Shown here: in pieces, positions 17,659 through 26,321 of the stretch
How the letters are laid out: each line of letters starts with the position of its first letter
Position numbering within the stretch: the first letter of the stretch is position 1
Assembly: GCA_900299345.1 (NCBI GenBank)
Contig: OMJM01000044.1
Span: forward strand, 1-64,000
Length of the DNA stretch: 64,000 bases
From: a bacterium
Lineage (GTDB): Bacteria > Fibrobacterota > Fibrobacteria > UBA11236
Reading direction: 5' to 3'
Notes under the pieces: generated by a model
Seen by the model: the letters and a program-made list of their open reading frames with translations, nothing else
The model's database searches: none
Told to the model about the DNA's origin: nothing
Position numbers and translations under genes: made by a program

Positions 17659-18471
17659 TCAGTCGTCTGAAAGACCGCCCGCTCCGGGGTCAATCATTCC
17701 GAGCGGGTAGAAGCGCGCCTGTTCCGGCTTTTCACGGAAGCAGCGGCGGAACTCCTTGGGCGTCATGTTTTTGTACTTCACGAATTGCTTGGTGAAGAAG
17801 CTGTGGTCGTAGAATCCTGCTTCGAGCGCAATGTCCGAAATGGATTTGTCGGTGCCAGTGAGCAGACGGCACGCCACGTTGAGCCGCACCATGGTGAGGT
17901 AGCGGTTGGGTGTCACCTGAAATTCGCGTTTGAAGCGTCGTGCGAACGAAGGGGAACTCATTCCCGCCATCACGGCGAGGCTTCCCGTTTGAATCGGATT
18001 GGAATAATTCCGCAGGATGTGCTGGATGATGGGCTCCATCGTGCGATAGGGTTGCAGGGCTGAATTGGCCTTGCGCAAATCCTTCGACACGCCGGCAATG
18101 CCGATGACGCCGCCATCTTTGTCATGCACCGGAATCTTTGTGGTCTGATACCAATCCACCAATCCATCCGCCGTGGGGATGAGTTCGCGTTTGTCGATTT
18201 GGGGCTGTCCCGTTCTAATGACCATCGAGTCATCGTGACGGTAAGCGTCAGCCTGCGAACGCCAGAAGAAATCATAATCCGTAAGGCCGATCATCTGATC
18301 TTCGGAAGACACGCCGAGGCTTTCGCAAAAGTTGCGATTGCACATTACGAAGCGGCCATTGTTGTCCTTGACGAAGAAATAAATGTCCGGGACGTAATCG
18401 AGAACATTGTCCCCGATTTCGTGCTCACGCAGGGCAGAAAGGAAAGAAGATTTGATTTCAGCGTTCGTCAT
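17659..18471 (-). CDS. AraC family regulator with N-terminal PAS domain
   Basis: Transcription factor whose sensor is a PAS domain (residues about 20-135; VPDIYFFVKDNNGRFVMCNRNFCE, GVIGIAGVSKDL). Two AraC helix-turn-helices follow at residues about 160-262, including DIALEAGFYDHSFFTKQF and the signature ending MTPKEFRRCF. It has no membrane segment, so it senses a cytoplasmic signal. The PAS pocket ligand cannot be deduced. It is divergent from ribD with about 120 bases between starts, so control of the riboflavin/glycan operon is possible but unproven. Confidence 0.88.
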   Translation of the reverse strand: MTNAEIKSSFLSALREHEIGDNVLDYVPDIYFFVKDNNGRFVMCNRNFCESLGVSSEDQMIGLTDYDFFWRSQADAYRHDDSMVIRTGQPQIDKRELIPTADGLVDWYQTTKIPVHDKDGGVIGIAGVSKDLRKANSALQPYRTMEPIIQHILRNYSNPIQTGSLAVMAGMSSPSFARRFKREFQVTPNRYLTMVRLNVACRLLTGTDKSISDIALEAGFYDHSFFTKQFVKYKNMTPKEFRRCFREKPEQARFYPLGMIDPGAGGLSDD

Positions 18472-18595
18472 TTTTTGTGCTCGCGCTTTCCTGAAGGACA
18501 GATACTAAAAAAATATACGTGAAAACGTCATTTTGTGCTGAAAAATGCCCGTTGCGAGGGATTTGTTAATTGCTCTCTTTTCTGTGATGCCACCA

Positions 18596-19639
18596 ATGGA
18601 CAGGGACCAAAAATTCATGGAAATGGCTTTTGCCGAAGCCGAAAAAGTGAAAGGAATGACGTTACCCAATCCGCCCGTGGGGGCGGTGATGGTCAAAGGC
18701 GACCACATCGTCGCCAAGGGAGGGACCCGGCCCGCAGGCCAAGCCCATGCCGAAATTGTTGCATTGAGGCGGGCGGGTGTTAATGCTCGTGGGGCAACGC
18801 TATATGTCACTTTGGAGCCTTGTTGTCATTTTGGAAAAACTCCCCCATGCACTAAAGCCATCATTGCAGCCGGGATCAAACGGGTCGTAATTGCCTGCCA
18901 GGATCCAAATCCGAAGGTTTCGGGCAAGGGAATAGCGGCGCTGCGGAGGGCTGGAATCACCACGAAAGTCGGGGTTTTGCAGACGCGAGGACAATGGTTT
19001 TACGAAGGATTTTTCTTTTATATCACCCACAGGCGTCCAAAAATCATTCTGAAAATCGCACAAAGTCAGGATGGACGGATCAATGCGCGGGCTGGCGTGG
19101 AAACACGGATTACGGGCGCCAAAGCAAAAGTTTTTTCGCATGGTTTGCGTGCTCAATCAGATGCCGTGTTGATCGGCGGAAAGACCCTTCGGGTCGATAA
19201 CCCTGCCTTGACTCCGCGATTGCATCCAGGCTCAATTCCGGAAGCTCTTGTTTTGACTCGAAAACATCGATTTTTAGCCAAATACAAGCTTTTTTCTGCA
19301 AAGAGAGTCTCTAAGACCACAAAAGTGAGCTTATCACCAAGTTTGGATTCGGATAAAAAAAAGGCCCATGCCCTGATAGAGCTCTTTCAGCAAAAAGGGT
19401 ATCACATGGTCTTGGTGGAGGGCGGACGCTCCGTATGGGCTCCCTTTTTAAACTCCGGGCTTTTCGATACCCTGTATTTATTGACCGCTCCGGTTCTGTT
19501 TCCCAAGGGGGAACGGTGGGTTTCAAACCTCAAGCCGGGATGGGTTAAAACCCTTGAATTTCATAGATTTACCCCCTTCGGACCGGATATTTTGGCCGAA
19601 TTTCGGAATGTTTACGGGCATCGTACAAGAAAAAGGTGA
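18596..19639 (+). CDS. ribD: Bifunctional riboflavin deaminase/reductase RibD
   Basis: Catalyses two successive riboflavin steps: deamination of the pyrimidinedione intermediate and NADPH-dependent reduction of its ribose side chain. The deaminase domain shows the zinc site QAHAEIVAL and PCCHFGKTPPCT. The reductase domain begins near residue 135 (RPKIILKIAQSQDGRI) and includes LVEGG. The ATG at 18596 gives the usual N-terminus; ATGs at 18545 and 18587 are alternatives. I saw no FMN riboswitch consensus in the leader. It overlaps ribE by about 30 bases and heads the rib operon. Confidence 0.93.
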   Translation: MDRDQKFMEMAFAEAEKVKGMTLPNPPVGAVMVKGDHIVAKGGTRPAGQAHAEIVALRRAGVNARGATLYVTLEPCCHFGKTPPCTKAIIAAGIKRVVIACQDPNPKVSGKGIAALRRAGITTKVGVLQTRGQWFYEGFFFYITHRRPKIILKIAQSQDGRINARAGVETRITGAKAKVFSHGLRAQSDAVLIGGKTLRVDNPALTPRLHPGSIPEALVLTRKHRFLAKYKLFSAKRVSKTTKVSLSPSLDSDKKKAHALIELFQQKGYHMVLVEGGRSVWAPFLNSGLFDTLYLLTAPVLFPKGERWVSNLKPGWVKTLEFHRFTPFGPDILAEFRNVYGHRTRKR

Positions 19640-20288
19640 AATCCGGGAGAGCACACCGGCAGGGAAAGCTGTGCGCTTTTCTTTCGGGGCACCTGTTATG
19701 GCGGCAAAGGTCAAGGCCGGAGACAGCGTGTGTTGTGACGGTGTTTGCTTGACTGTGGAACAATGTGATCCTTTGATGGGCCACTTCTCGGTGTGTGCGG
19801 TTCCCGAAACTCTTTCCAAAACCACATTAAGCGATTGGAAGGTTGGACGCAAGGTCAATCTCGAATCCGCGTTGACTCTCCAAACTCCATTGGGTGGACA
19901 CTTTGTAATGGGGCACGTGGACGATGTTTGTGACGTGGTTGCAGCTAGCGATCTGCCGAATGGTGAAGGCTGTGAATTGACGGTGCGGTTGCCGGAGGAG
20001 TTCCTGCGCTATTGCGTTTACAAGGGTTCTTTGACCTTGTCGGGTGTAAGTCTGACCATTGCCGCAGTGGATGGCGATCTCCTGCGATTCGCGCTCATTC
20101 CCCACACGCTTCAAGAGACCACCTTTGCCTCGCTCAAGGCGGGTGATCGGCTTAATTTCGAAGTCGATATGCTGGCCAAATACGTTGAGCGGCAATTGGC
20201 AACGGGATTCCGCGGTCATGCTTCTTTGCAACCCATTCCCTCGTTCAATGAATCCGATCTGGAGAAGTGGGGCTATGGAGTTTCATAG
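19608..20288 (+). CDS. ribE: Riboflavin synthase alpha subunit
   Basis: Dismutates two 6,7-dimethyl-8-ribityllumazine molecules to riboflavin. The protein starts MFTGIVQEKGEI and has the two tandem lumazine-binding barrels of the family, with GGHFVMGHVDDV and the C-terminal counterpart FEVDMLAKYVERQL. The ORF-track version begins at 19554 inside ribD; the ATG at 19608 matches the family N-terminus. Length 226 residues. It overlaps ribD and ribBA, consistent with tight translational coupling. Confidence 0.95.
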   Translation: MFTGIVQEKGEIRESTPAGKAVRFSFGAPVMAAKVKAGDSVCCDGVCLTVEQCDPLMGHFSVCAVPETLSKTTLSDWKVGRKVNLESALTLQTPLGGHFVMGHVDDVCDVVAASDLPNGEGCELTVRLPEEFLRYCVYKGSLTLSGVSLTIAAVDGDLLRFALIPHTLQETTFASLKAGDRLNFEVDMLAKYVERQLATGFRGHASLQPIPSFNESDLEKWGYGVS

Positions 20289-21447
20289 CATTCCCGAAGC
20301 GCTGGCCGACTTGAAGCGAGGCCGCCTGATCGTGGTCGTGGACGACAAAAGCCGCGAAAACGAAGGCGATGTCGTTTTCGCGGCGAACACATCCACTCCC
20401 GCCAAGATCAATTTTCTGGCCAAGCATGCGCGGGGATTGATTTGCGTGGCGCTGGCACCGGAACGGGTTGAACAGTTGCGCCTGCCGCAGATGACCGGCC
20501 AGAACCGTTCGCGACACGAGACCGCTTTCACCGTCTCGGTGGAGGCGCGCGAAGGAACCACCACAGGGATTTCTGCAGCGGATCGGAGTGTCACAGCCCG
20601 CCTTCTGGCCGATGAAAAAAGAGGCTCCGAAGCATTTGTCAGCCCCGGTCATGTGTTTCCCATTCAATCCCGTCGTGGCGGCGTTCTCGTGCGCGCGGGT
20701 CATACCGAAGCCGCGGTGGATTTGGTGCGCATGGCCGGACAGGGTTGTGCCGGCGTGATCTGCGAGATCATGAACGAAGACGGATCCATGGCTCGCCTTC
20801 CGGATTGCATGCGGTTCGCCAAAAAGCATGGAATGAAGATCATATCGGTGGAAGATCTCATCCATTACCGCCGGGCTAGCGAAAAGCTGATCCGCGCGTG
20901 TGGCGTTTTCCGGCTTCCCACCCCGCAAGGTGAATTTCAGGCGCACGTGTACGAAGATCTCATCCACCGCCGCAAGCACATGGCCTTGGTGCGCGGTAAC
21001 CTGTCCCCATCCAAGGTGATGACTGTGCGCGTGCACTCGGAATGCCTTCTTGGCGATGTGTTCGGGTCCGATCGTTGCGATTGCGGGGAACTGCTCCATC
21101 AGGGATTAAAGGTCATTGGCCGTGAAGGTGGGGTGTTCCTATATATGCGCCAGGTTCAGGCGGAAGAGGATTTCGGCCGCAAGGTGGACGGTTATGCCCT
21201 GGAGGACGCACAGGCCCGTAGTCGTCCCGCAAAGCCGCATGTCCATCATGGCTCCTCCATGGATGCCAGGACCTATGGTATTGGAGCACAGATTCTTTTT
21301 GATCTCGGCGTCCGCAGGCTCAATCTTTTGACCAATCATCCCAAGCGGATACAGGGTCTGGAAGGTTACGGATTGCGTATTGCGCGCCAGACGCCGTTTT
21401 CCGTACAAGGGCGGAAGACGAAGGTTCGCAGGAAGGGGGGCGCATGA
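20275..21447 (+). CDS. ribBA: RibBA: DHBP synthase fused to a divergent GTP cyclohydrolase II domain
   Basis: The N-terminal half makes 3,4-dihydroxy-2-butanone-4-phosphate and looks intact: DDKSRENEGDVVFAA, GHTEAAVDLVRMAG and GVICEIMNEDG. The C-terminal half (about residue 205 on) is of GTP cyclohydrolase II type and keeps the zinc cysteines (SECLLGDVFGSDRCDCG), the DAR segment and LLTNHPKR. However, the usual RQEGRGIGL motif is replaced in frame by RQVQAEEDF, and the following DTVEAN-type segment is also missing. Cyclohydrolase activity is therefore doubtful. The start at 20275 (MEFHSIPEAL) overlaps ribE by 14 bases; the longer ORF-track start is not needed. Length 390 residues. Confidence 0.9.
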   Translation: MEFHSIPEALADLKRGRLIVVVDDKSRENEGDVVFAANTSTPAKINFLAKHARGLICVALAPERVEQLRLPQMTGQNRSRHETAFTVSVEAREGTTTGISAADRSVTARLLADEKRGSEAFVSPGHVFPIQSRRGGVLVRAGHTEAAVDLVRMAGQGCAGVICEIMNEDGSMARLPDCMRFAKKHGMKIISVEDLIHYRRASEKLIRACGVFRLPTPQGEFQAHVYEDLIHRRKHMALVRGNLSPSKVMTVRVHSECLLGDVFGSDRCDCGELLHQGLKVIGREGGVFLYMRQVQAEEDFGRKVDGYALEDAQARSRPAKPHVHHGSSMDARTYGIGAQILFDLGVRRLNLLTNHPKRIQGLEGYGLRIARQTPFSVQGRKTKVRRKGGA

Positions 21448-21917
21448 GCGCCGCGAAAATTCTGGAAGGCATGTTGAACGCTCAGGGAAAATCCTTTGGC
21501 ATCGTGGTTTCGCGTTTCAACTCCTTGGTCACGCGGGAGCTGTTGCGCGGCGCCCAGGATTGCCTGTTGCGTCATGGTGTTCAGGAAAAGGACATCACCA
21601 TCGCGTGGGTTCCGGGAGCCGGCGAGATTCCGCAGGCGTTGAAGCGACTAGCCGACTCCAAAAAATTCGACGCTTTGATCGCGCTCGGTTGCGTGATTCG
21701 TGGCGGCACACCGCATTTCGATCAGGTGGTGGCGCTTGTGACACGTGGCGTGGGGGAAATTGCATTGCAGGGGAATGCTCCTGTTGCGTTTGGCGTTCTG
21801 ACAACCGAAAACCTCGAGCAGGCGCTGGAACGCGCCGGCGCCAAGGCGGGCAACAAGGGATGGGACGCGGCGCTCGCAGCCGTTGAGATGTCCAGTTTGT
21901 GGGAAAAGCTTCCGTGA
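21444..21917 (+). CDS. ribH: 6,7-dimethyl-8-ribityllumazine synthase
   Basis: Condenses the ribitylamino-pyrimidinedione with DHBP to give lumazine, the substrate of riboflavin synthase, and usually assembles into 60-mer shells or pentamers. Recognised by GIVVSRFNSLVTREL, WVPGAGEIPQALKRLA, ALGCVIRGGTPHFDQV, PVAFGVLTTENLEQA and RAGAKAGNKGWDAA, all family landmarks. Length 157 residues is normal. The ATGA overlap with ribBA and GTGA overlap with nusB show tight coupling. Confidence 0.97.
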   Translation: MSAAKILEGMLNAQGKSFGIVVSRFNSLVTRELLRGAQDCLLRHGVQEKDITIAWVPGAGEIPQALKRLADSKKFDALIALGCVIRGGTPHFDQVVALVTRGVGEIALQGNAPVAFGVLTTENLEQALERAGAKAGNKGWDAALAAVEMSSLWEKLP

Positions 21918-22360
21918 TTTCACGTCGCCGGGGCAGGGAATTCACGATGCAAGTGCTGTATGCATCCGAAGTGGGGGGTGAGACCCTTGAACAGGCTGCG
22001 GAGACGCTGGCCCGTGAAGAACCTCCCGTGCCTCCCGATGCGAAGGCGTACGGGCTCCAGCTCGCGCGCACGGTGCGCATGCGCGCCGGAGAAATCGATC
22101 GGCTCATCGGCGGCGTCTCCGATCGCTGGGACGTGACCCGGCTGGCCGTGATCGATCGCATCATTCTGCGCATGGCCGTTGCTGAACTGCTCGCGGAACC
22201 CGACGTGCCCGTCAAAGTCTGCCTCAACGAGGCCGTCGAAATCGCCCGAAAGTTTTCAACCGAGGACAGCAGCCGCTTCGTCAACGGCGTCCTGGACGCC
22301 GTGGCGCGTGAACTGCAAAACCTTCCTTCCGAATCACACACAGAATCCGCACAAGGATAA
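21914..22360 (+). CDS. nusB: Transcription antitermination factor NusB
   Basis: Small all-helical RNA-binding protein that, with NusE/S10, promotes rRNA antitermination. Landmarks are SRRRGREFTMQVLYASEV, RLAVIDRIILRMAVAELL and the C-terminal VCLNEAVEIARKFSTEDSSRFVNGVLDAVA. A GTG at 21914 overlapping the ribH stop is preferred; the ORF-track GTG at 21899 adds five residues. The ribH-nusB adjacency is conserved in many bacteria. Confidence 0.95.
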   Translation: MISRRRGREFTMQVLYASEVGGETLEQAAETLAREEPPVPPDAKAYGLQLARTVRMRAGEIDRLIGGVSDRWDVTRLAVIDRIILRMAVAELLAEPDVPVKVCLNEAVEIARKFSTEDSSRFVNGVLDAVARELQNLPSESHTESAQG

Positions 22361-22365
22361 AACGC

Positions 22366-25182
22366 ATGAACGACAAAACCCTGCAACGCATCATGGCCCT
22401 CGCGGTGTTCGCGCTGGCCTTCATCGTCTATCTCGCCACCATGGCGTCGACCGTGTCCTTCTGGGATTGCGGCGAGTTGTTGGCCGCGTCCAACATCCTC
22501 GGCAATCCCCATCCGCCGGGAAACCCCCTCTTCACCTTGATCGCCCGGGTGTTCATCATGGTGATGCCCTTGCACGAAATCGCCATGCGCGTCAATTTCA
22601 TTTCCGTGTTGACGTCGGCGCTGACCGTGATGATGTCCTTTCTCTTCACGATCAAGGCGCTGCGCATCATCTTCAAGGGCGAGATTACGAATTTCATGCT
22701 CTACTGCGGCGGCCTGATCGCCGCTTTCCTTGTGGGTTTTGCCGACACGTTCTGGTTCAGCGCCGTAGAAGCGGAAGTCTACGGTTCCTCCATGTTCCTC
22801 GTGATGACCATTTCCTGGTTGACGCTGTACTGGTATGAAAACCGAGGGACTCCCAAGGCGGATCGCGCGCTCATCCTGATCGGGTATCTCGGATTTTTGG
22901 GCATGGGCATCCACCCGTTTTCCTTCATTACCATGCCCGTCGTGGGGTTGTTCATCCTGCTGACTGACGCGGATTCCCGGGCCAACGTCCCGTTGTTTCT
23001 CGCATCGCTCGCTCTTCTCTCCCTCATTTACGACATCGGAAACTTCATTGTGTATGCCGGAGCGGCGCTGGTCGTGTGTGTGGTTGGATTGCTGATGGTG
23101 AAATCCCCGCAATGGAAACGCCGCTGGTCGCTTTCGACCTGGATGTGCATCGTCGCATTGCTCGGGTTTTCAAGCTACCTGTATGTTCCCATCCGCTCCA
23201 TGACGATTCCCCGTGTGGACGAGGGTGAGGCGCGCACCTGGCCGCTCTTCAAGGAGTATCTCGAGCGCAAGCAATACGGTTCCGAGGGGATGTTGACGCG
23301 CGCCTTGCATCGCCGTGCGCATGTTCAGAACCAGTTTCTGGTATACCCCCACATGGGCTATGGCGGCTATATGCTCCAGCAGTATGTTCCGTGGAAGGTG
23401 GGTGAGACCCGTGCCGAGGACAACGAGCCCGTGATTCGCCACGTCTTCGGAAAGGATGTGAATTTCAAAACACTTCACGTTCTTCTTCAAAGCAAGCCGC
23501 AGATACAGTTCCTGCTGTTCCTGCTCATGCAGCTTCCGTTCTTGTATGGAGGATATCTCGTGTACCGGCGCAACAGGCAGCTCGGGATCTACCTGCTCGT
23601 GCTTTACGCGGTGACCAGTTACGGTCTGCTGTTTTACATGAACTTCGCGGACGGATCCCAACTTGAGATGCGGGACTACGACTACTGGAAATCCACGGGC
23701 TTTGATCCCAACCAGAAGCCGCCTCCAGTGCATCTGGAAGTGCGCGATCGCGACTACTTCTTCACGCCCGGGTTTATTTACATGGGAATTCTTTTCGGCA
23801 TCTCCGCGGTCTTCCTGCTGCGCTGGATTGCGGCGCGGCGCGGGGCGCTGGTCCGGCCGCTGGGAATCATCCTTGCGGGACTGGCCTTTGCCGTGCCCGT
23901 GTGGTCCAACTACAAGGAGCACAACCGCACCGGCGATTACGTGCCGTGGGATTACGCCTACAACCTGTTGATGTCGTGCCGTCCCAACTCCATCCTGTTC
24001 ACCAACGGGGACAACGACACCTTCCCCGTGTGGTTCCTGCAGGAGGTGGAAGGCGTCCGCAAGGACGTGCGCGTGGTCAACCTTTCGCTGGCCAACACCA
24101 ACTGGTATCTCCAGCAATTGACCGAGCACGAGCCGTACCTGAAGATCGGATTCAACCGCGAGCAGATTGACGCCCTGCAGCCCATGGGCTGGCAGGGCAA
24201 GGGGCCGATGGACATCCAGATTCCCCACTCGAAAATCCGCTATCAGCTCGGGCCGCTGCCCTACCTCAAGGTGCAGGACATCATGGTCCTTCACATCGTG
24301 ATGAACAATTATCCGGAAAAACCGATCCACTTCGCCATCACCGTCGGGGATGAGAATGAGATGGGCCTGGACAAGTTCACTGTGATGGAAGGCATGGTAT
24401 ATACCTTGGTCGAGGATCCGGTGAACAAGGTCATCGATCCGGTCGCCACGTCACGAATGGTGGATTCCGTCTATCGTTTTCGCGGATTGGGCGATCCGAA
24501 GGTCTACATCGATCTCAACACCGAGGGATTGCTGACCAACTACTCCTCCACGAACTTTCATCTGGTGACGTGGGCTCATGACACGTTGCAGGTCATCAAC
24601 CAGGCGCTCACGGATTTGCGCAAGGTGGCCGCACCCTCGGATTCCGTCAAGGCGCGCATTGCGGTGCTGGAAAAGGCGCGCGCGGACAAGATCGCCTTTG
24701 CGGAGAAATATCTCGCTTTGAACATGCGCATTCTGCCTCGCGAATGGCGCGTCCATTATTACGCGGGCCAGCTCTACGGTGACATCGGTGAAACGCAAAA
24801 AGCCGAGGAATCGTTGCGGCGCGGAATCCGTGAAGCGGGAGACGGACCCAATTCCCGCATCTTCGCGATGAATCTGGCCCAGTTGTATTCCCAGAACGGG
24901 CAGAACGCCAAAGCCGAATCCACGGTAGCGGAAATGTATGCCCAGATGCCGGACGACTTTGAGGCCATGTACACGCTCGCCGGATTGTACCAGCGTCGCG
25001 GTGAATTGCGCAAGACGCGCGATCTGTTCGCGGAATGGCTGGCGCGCAATCCCGGACATCAGTACGCAAGTCCGATTGCCCAGCAGATCCAGCAGCTTGA
25101 TGCCCAGATGCGGACGCCTCCAGCTCCGGCGGTTCAGGCAGTGGTTCCCACGGCTACAACCGTGCAATCTGCCAAGAAGTAA
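22366..25182 (+). CDS. DUF2723 (GT-C type) glycosyltransferase with C-terminal TPR region
   Basis: Large polytopic membrane protein of the DUF2723 family, thought to be lipid-linked-sugar-dependent glycosyltransferases related to protein O-mannosyltransferases. About 12 membrane segments span residues 10-530. The first extracytoplasmic loop holds STVSFWDCGELLAASN, with the acidic residues typical of the family. A soluble domain follows (about 540-770), then tetratricopeptide-like repeats such as YAGQLYGDIGETQKAEESLRRGI. At 938 residues it suits the long FCB-type members. It starts 5 bases after nusB and opens the glycosylation run. Confidence 0.85.
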   Translation: MNDKTLQRIMALAVFALAFIVYLATMASTVSFWDCGELLAASNILGNPHPPGNPLFTLIARVFIMVMPLHEIAMRVNFISVLTSALTVMMSFLFTIKALRIIFKGEITNFMLYCGGLIAAFLVGFADTFWFSAVEAEVYGSSMFLVMTISWLTLYWYENRGTPKADRALILIGYLGFLGMGIHPFSFITMPVVGLFILLTDADSRANVPLFLASLALLSLIYDIGNFIVYAGAALVVCVVGLLMVKSPQWKRRWSLSTWMCIVALLGFSSYLYVPIRSMTIPRVDEGEARTWPLFKEYLERKQYGSEGMLTRALHRRAHVQNQFLVYPHMGYGGYMLQQYVPWKVGETRAEDNEPVIRHVFGKDVNFKTLHVLLQSKPQIQFLLFLLMQLPFLYGGYLVYRRNRQLGIYLLVLYAVTSYGLLFYMNFADGSQLEMRDYDYWKSTGFDPNQKPPPVHLEVRDRDYFFTPGFIYMGILFGISAVFLLRWIAARRGALVRPLGIILAGLAFAVPVWSNYKEHNRTGDYVPWDYAYNLLMSCRPNSILFTNGDNDTFPVWFLQEVEGVRKDVRVVNLSLANTNWYLQQLTEHEPYLKIGFNREQIDALQPMGWQGKGPMDIQIPHSKIRYQLGPLPYLKVQDIMVLHIVMNNYPEKPIHFAITVGDENEMGLDKFTVMEGMVYTLVEDPVNKVIDPVATSRMVDSVYRFRGLGDPKVYIDLNTEGLLTNYSSTNFHLVTWAHDTLQVINQALTDLRKVAAPSDSVKARIAVLEKARADKIAFAEKYLALNMRILPREWRVHYYAGQLYGDIGETQKAEESLRRGIREAGDGPNSRIFAMNLAQLYSQNGQNAKAESTVAEMYAQMPDDFEAMYTLAGLYQRRGELRKTRDLFAEWLARNPGHQYASPIAQQIQQLDAQMRTPPAPAVQAVVPTATTVQSAKK

Positions 25183-25184
25183 GA

Positions 25185-26321
25185 GTGGTTCCTTTGCAAG
25201 GCAGCGGATTGCGGTTTCTCCTCGTCAATTGGAGGGATCCCCGCAATCCGGAAGCCGGCGGCGCCGAAGTGCATCTGCATGAGGTGGCCCGTCGCTTGGC
25301 CGCGCAGGGTCATTTCTGTCTTCAAGTCTCGCATGCATTCCCCGGAGGTTCCGCCGAGGAAATCCTTGATGGCGTGCATATCCTCCGTCGCGGCGGGAAG
25401 TTCCTCTTCAACTTCACTGTGTTGTTCAATCTGCGCCGCTGGTGCAAGGAACACCGCATCGACGTGGTGCTCGACGATTCCAACAAGATTGCCTTTCTGA
25501 CGCCGTGGTTTTCCAACCGGCCGTTGGTATTGCAGCTCCATCATCTTTTCGGTCGCGCCCTGTTCCGGGAAACCGCATGGCCCATGGCGTTGTATGTGCT
25601 GTTCTTCGAGAAGCTCATGCCGTGGTGCTATCGCAACGCGCGTGTCCTCACCGGATCCGCGAGCAGTCAGAAGGAACTTTTGTCCAAGGGGTTTCGCAGA
25701 GTGGACATCGCTCCGGAAGGCGTGGAACTTTCACGTTATGTCCTGCCTCACATTCCTGAACGCAAGAAGGATTTGATCCTCTATGTGGGCCGCGTCAAGC
25801 GCTACAAGGGGCTGGACGTTCTTTTGCGCGCCCTGGTCCTGCTGCTTCCGCGTCATCCGGAGATGAGGCTGGCCGTGGCCGGTTCGGGCGACGATGTGCC
25901 GCGTTTGCGCGACCTTGCCGCACAACTGGGCGTGGAATCCTCCGTGGATTTTCTCGGCTTCGTCACGGAGACGCGCAAGGTGGAGTTGTATCACGAAGCC
26001 ATGATCGTGGTGAACTCCTCCCTCAAGGAGGGCTGGGGCCTCACGTCCATTGAAGCCAATGCCTGCGGCACTCCTGTGGTGGCGACCGATGTGCCGGGTT
26101 TGTGCGACAGCGTGCGAAACGGCGAGACGGGATTTCTGGTGCCGTTTGGGGACGCGGATGCTTTCGCAAGATCCATGGAGCGCCTGCTGGAGGATTCGCA
26201 ACTGTGGCTGACCTTTTCGGAAAACGCCCGCCGCTGGGCCGAAGCGCATACTTGGGAACCGGCCTATCTCAAAACGCGTGAAGCCTTGCTCGCGGCTTAC
26301 GAGGAACATCATCGTGCATAA
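25185..26321 (+). CDS. Glycosyltransferase family 4 (GT-B fold)
   Basis: Retaining nucleotide-sugar glycosyltransferase. The N-terminal half contains NWRDPRNPEAGGAEVHLHEV, a common GT4 acceptor-side loop. The C-terminal Rossmann half contains ILYVGRVKRYKGLDVLLRAL and the donor-binding EGWGLTSIEANACGTPVVATD (EX7E motif). Length 378 residues. The start is GTG, 2 bases after the DUF2723 gene. Sugar and acceptor are unknown; context suggests a surface glycan or glycoprotein. Confidence 0.88.
   Translation: MVPLQGSGLRFLLVNWRDPRNPEAGGAEVHLHEVARRLAAQGHFCLQVSHAFPGGSAEEILDGVHILRRGGKFLFNFTVLFNLRRWCKEHRIDVVLDDSNKIAFLTPWFSNRPLVLQLHHLFGRALFRETAWPMALYVLFFEKLMPWCYRNARVLTGSASSQKELLSKGFRRVDIAPEGVELSRYVLPHIPERKKDLILYVGRVKRYKGLDVLLRALVLLLPRHPEMRLAVAGSGDDVPRLRDLAAQLGVESSVDFLGFVTETRKVELYHEAMIVVNSSLKEGWGLTSIEANACGTPVVATDVPGLCDSVRNGETGFLVPFGDADAFARSMERLLEDSQLWLTFSENARRWAEAHTWEPAYLKTREALLAAYEEHHRA

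Noticed and set aside
18472-18595. FMN riboswitch upstream of ribD
   Set aside because: The leader is only about 120 bases and I could not find the conserved RFN-element segments.
21595-23112. 505-residue minus-strand ORF across ribH, nusB and the DUF2723 gene
   Set aside because: It spans three well-supported genes on the opposite strand and is low-complexity His/Arg/Ser sequence.
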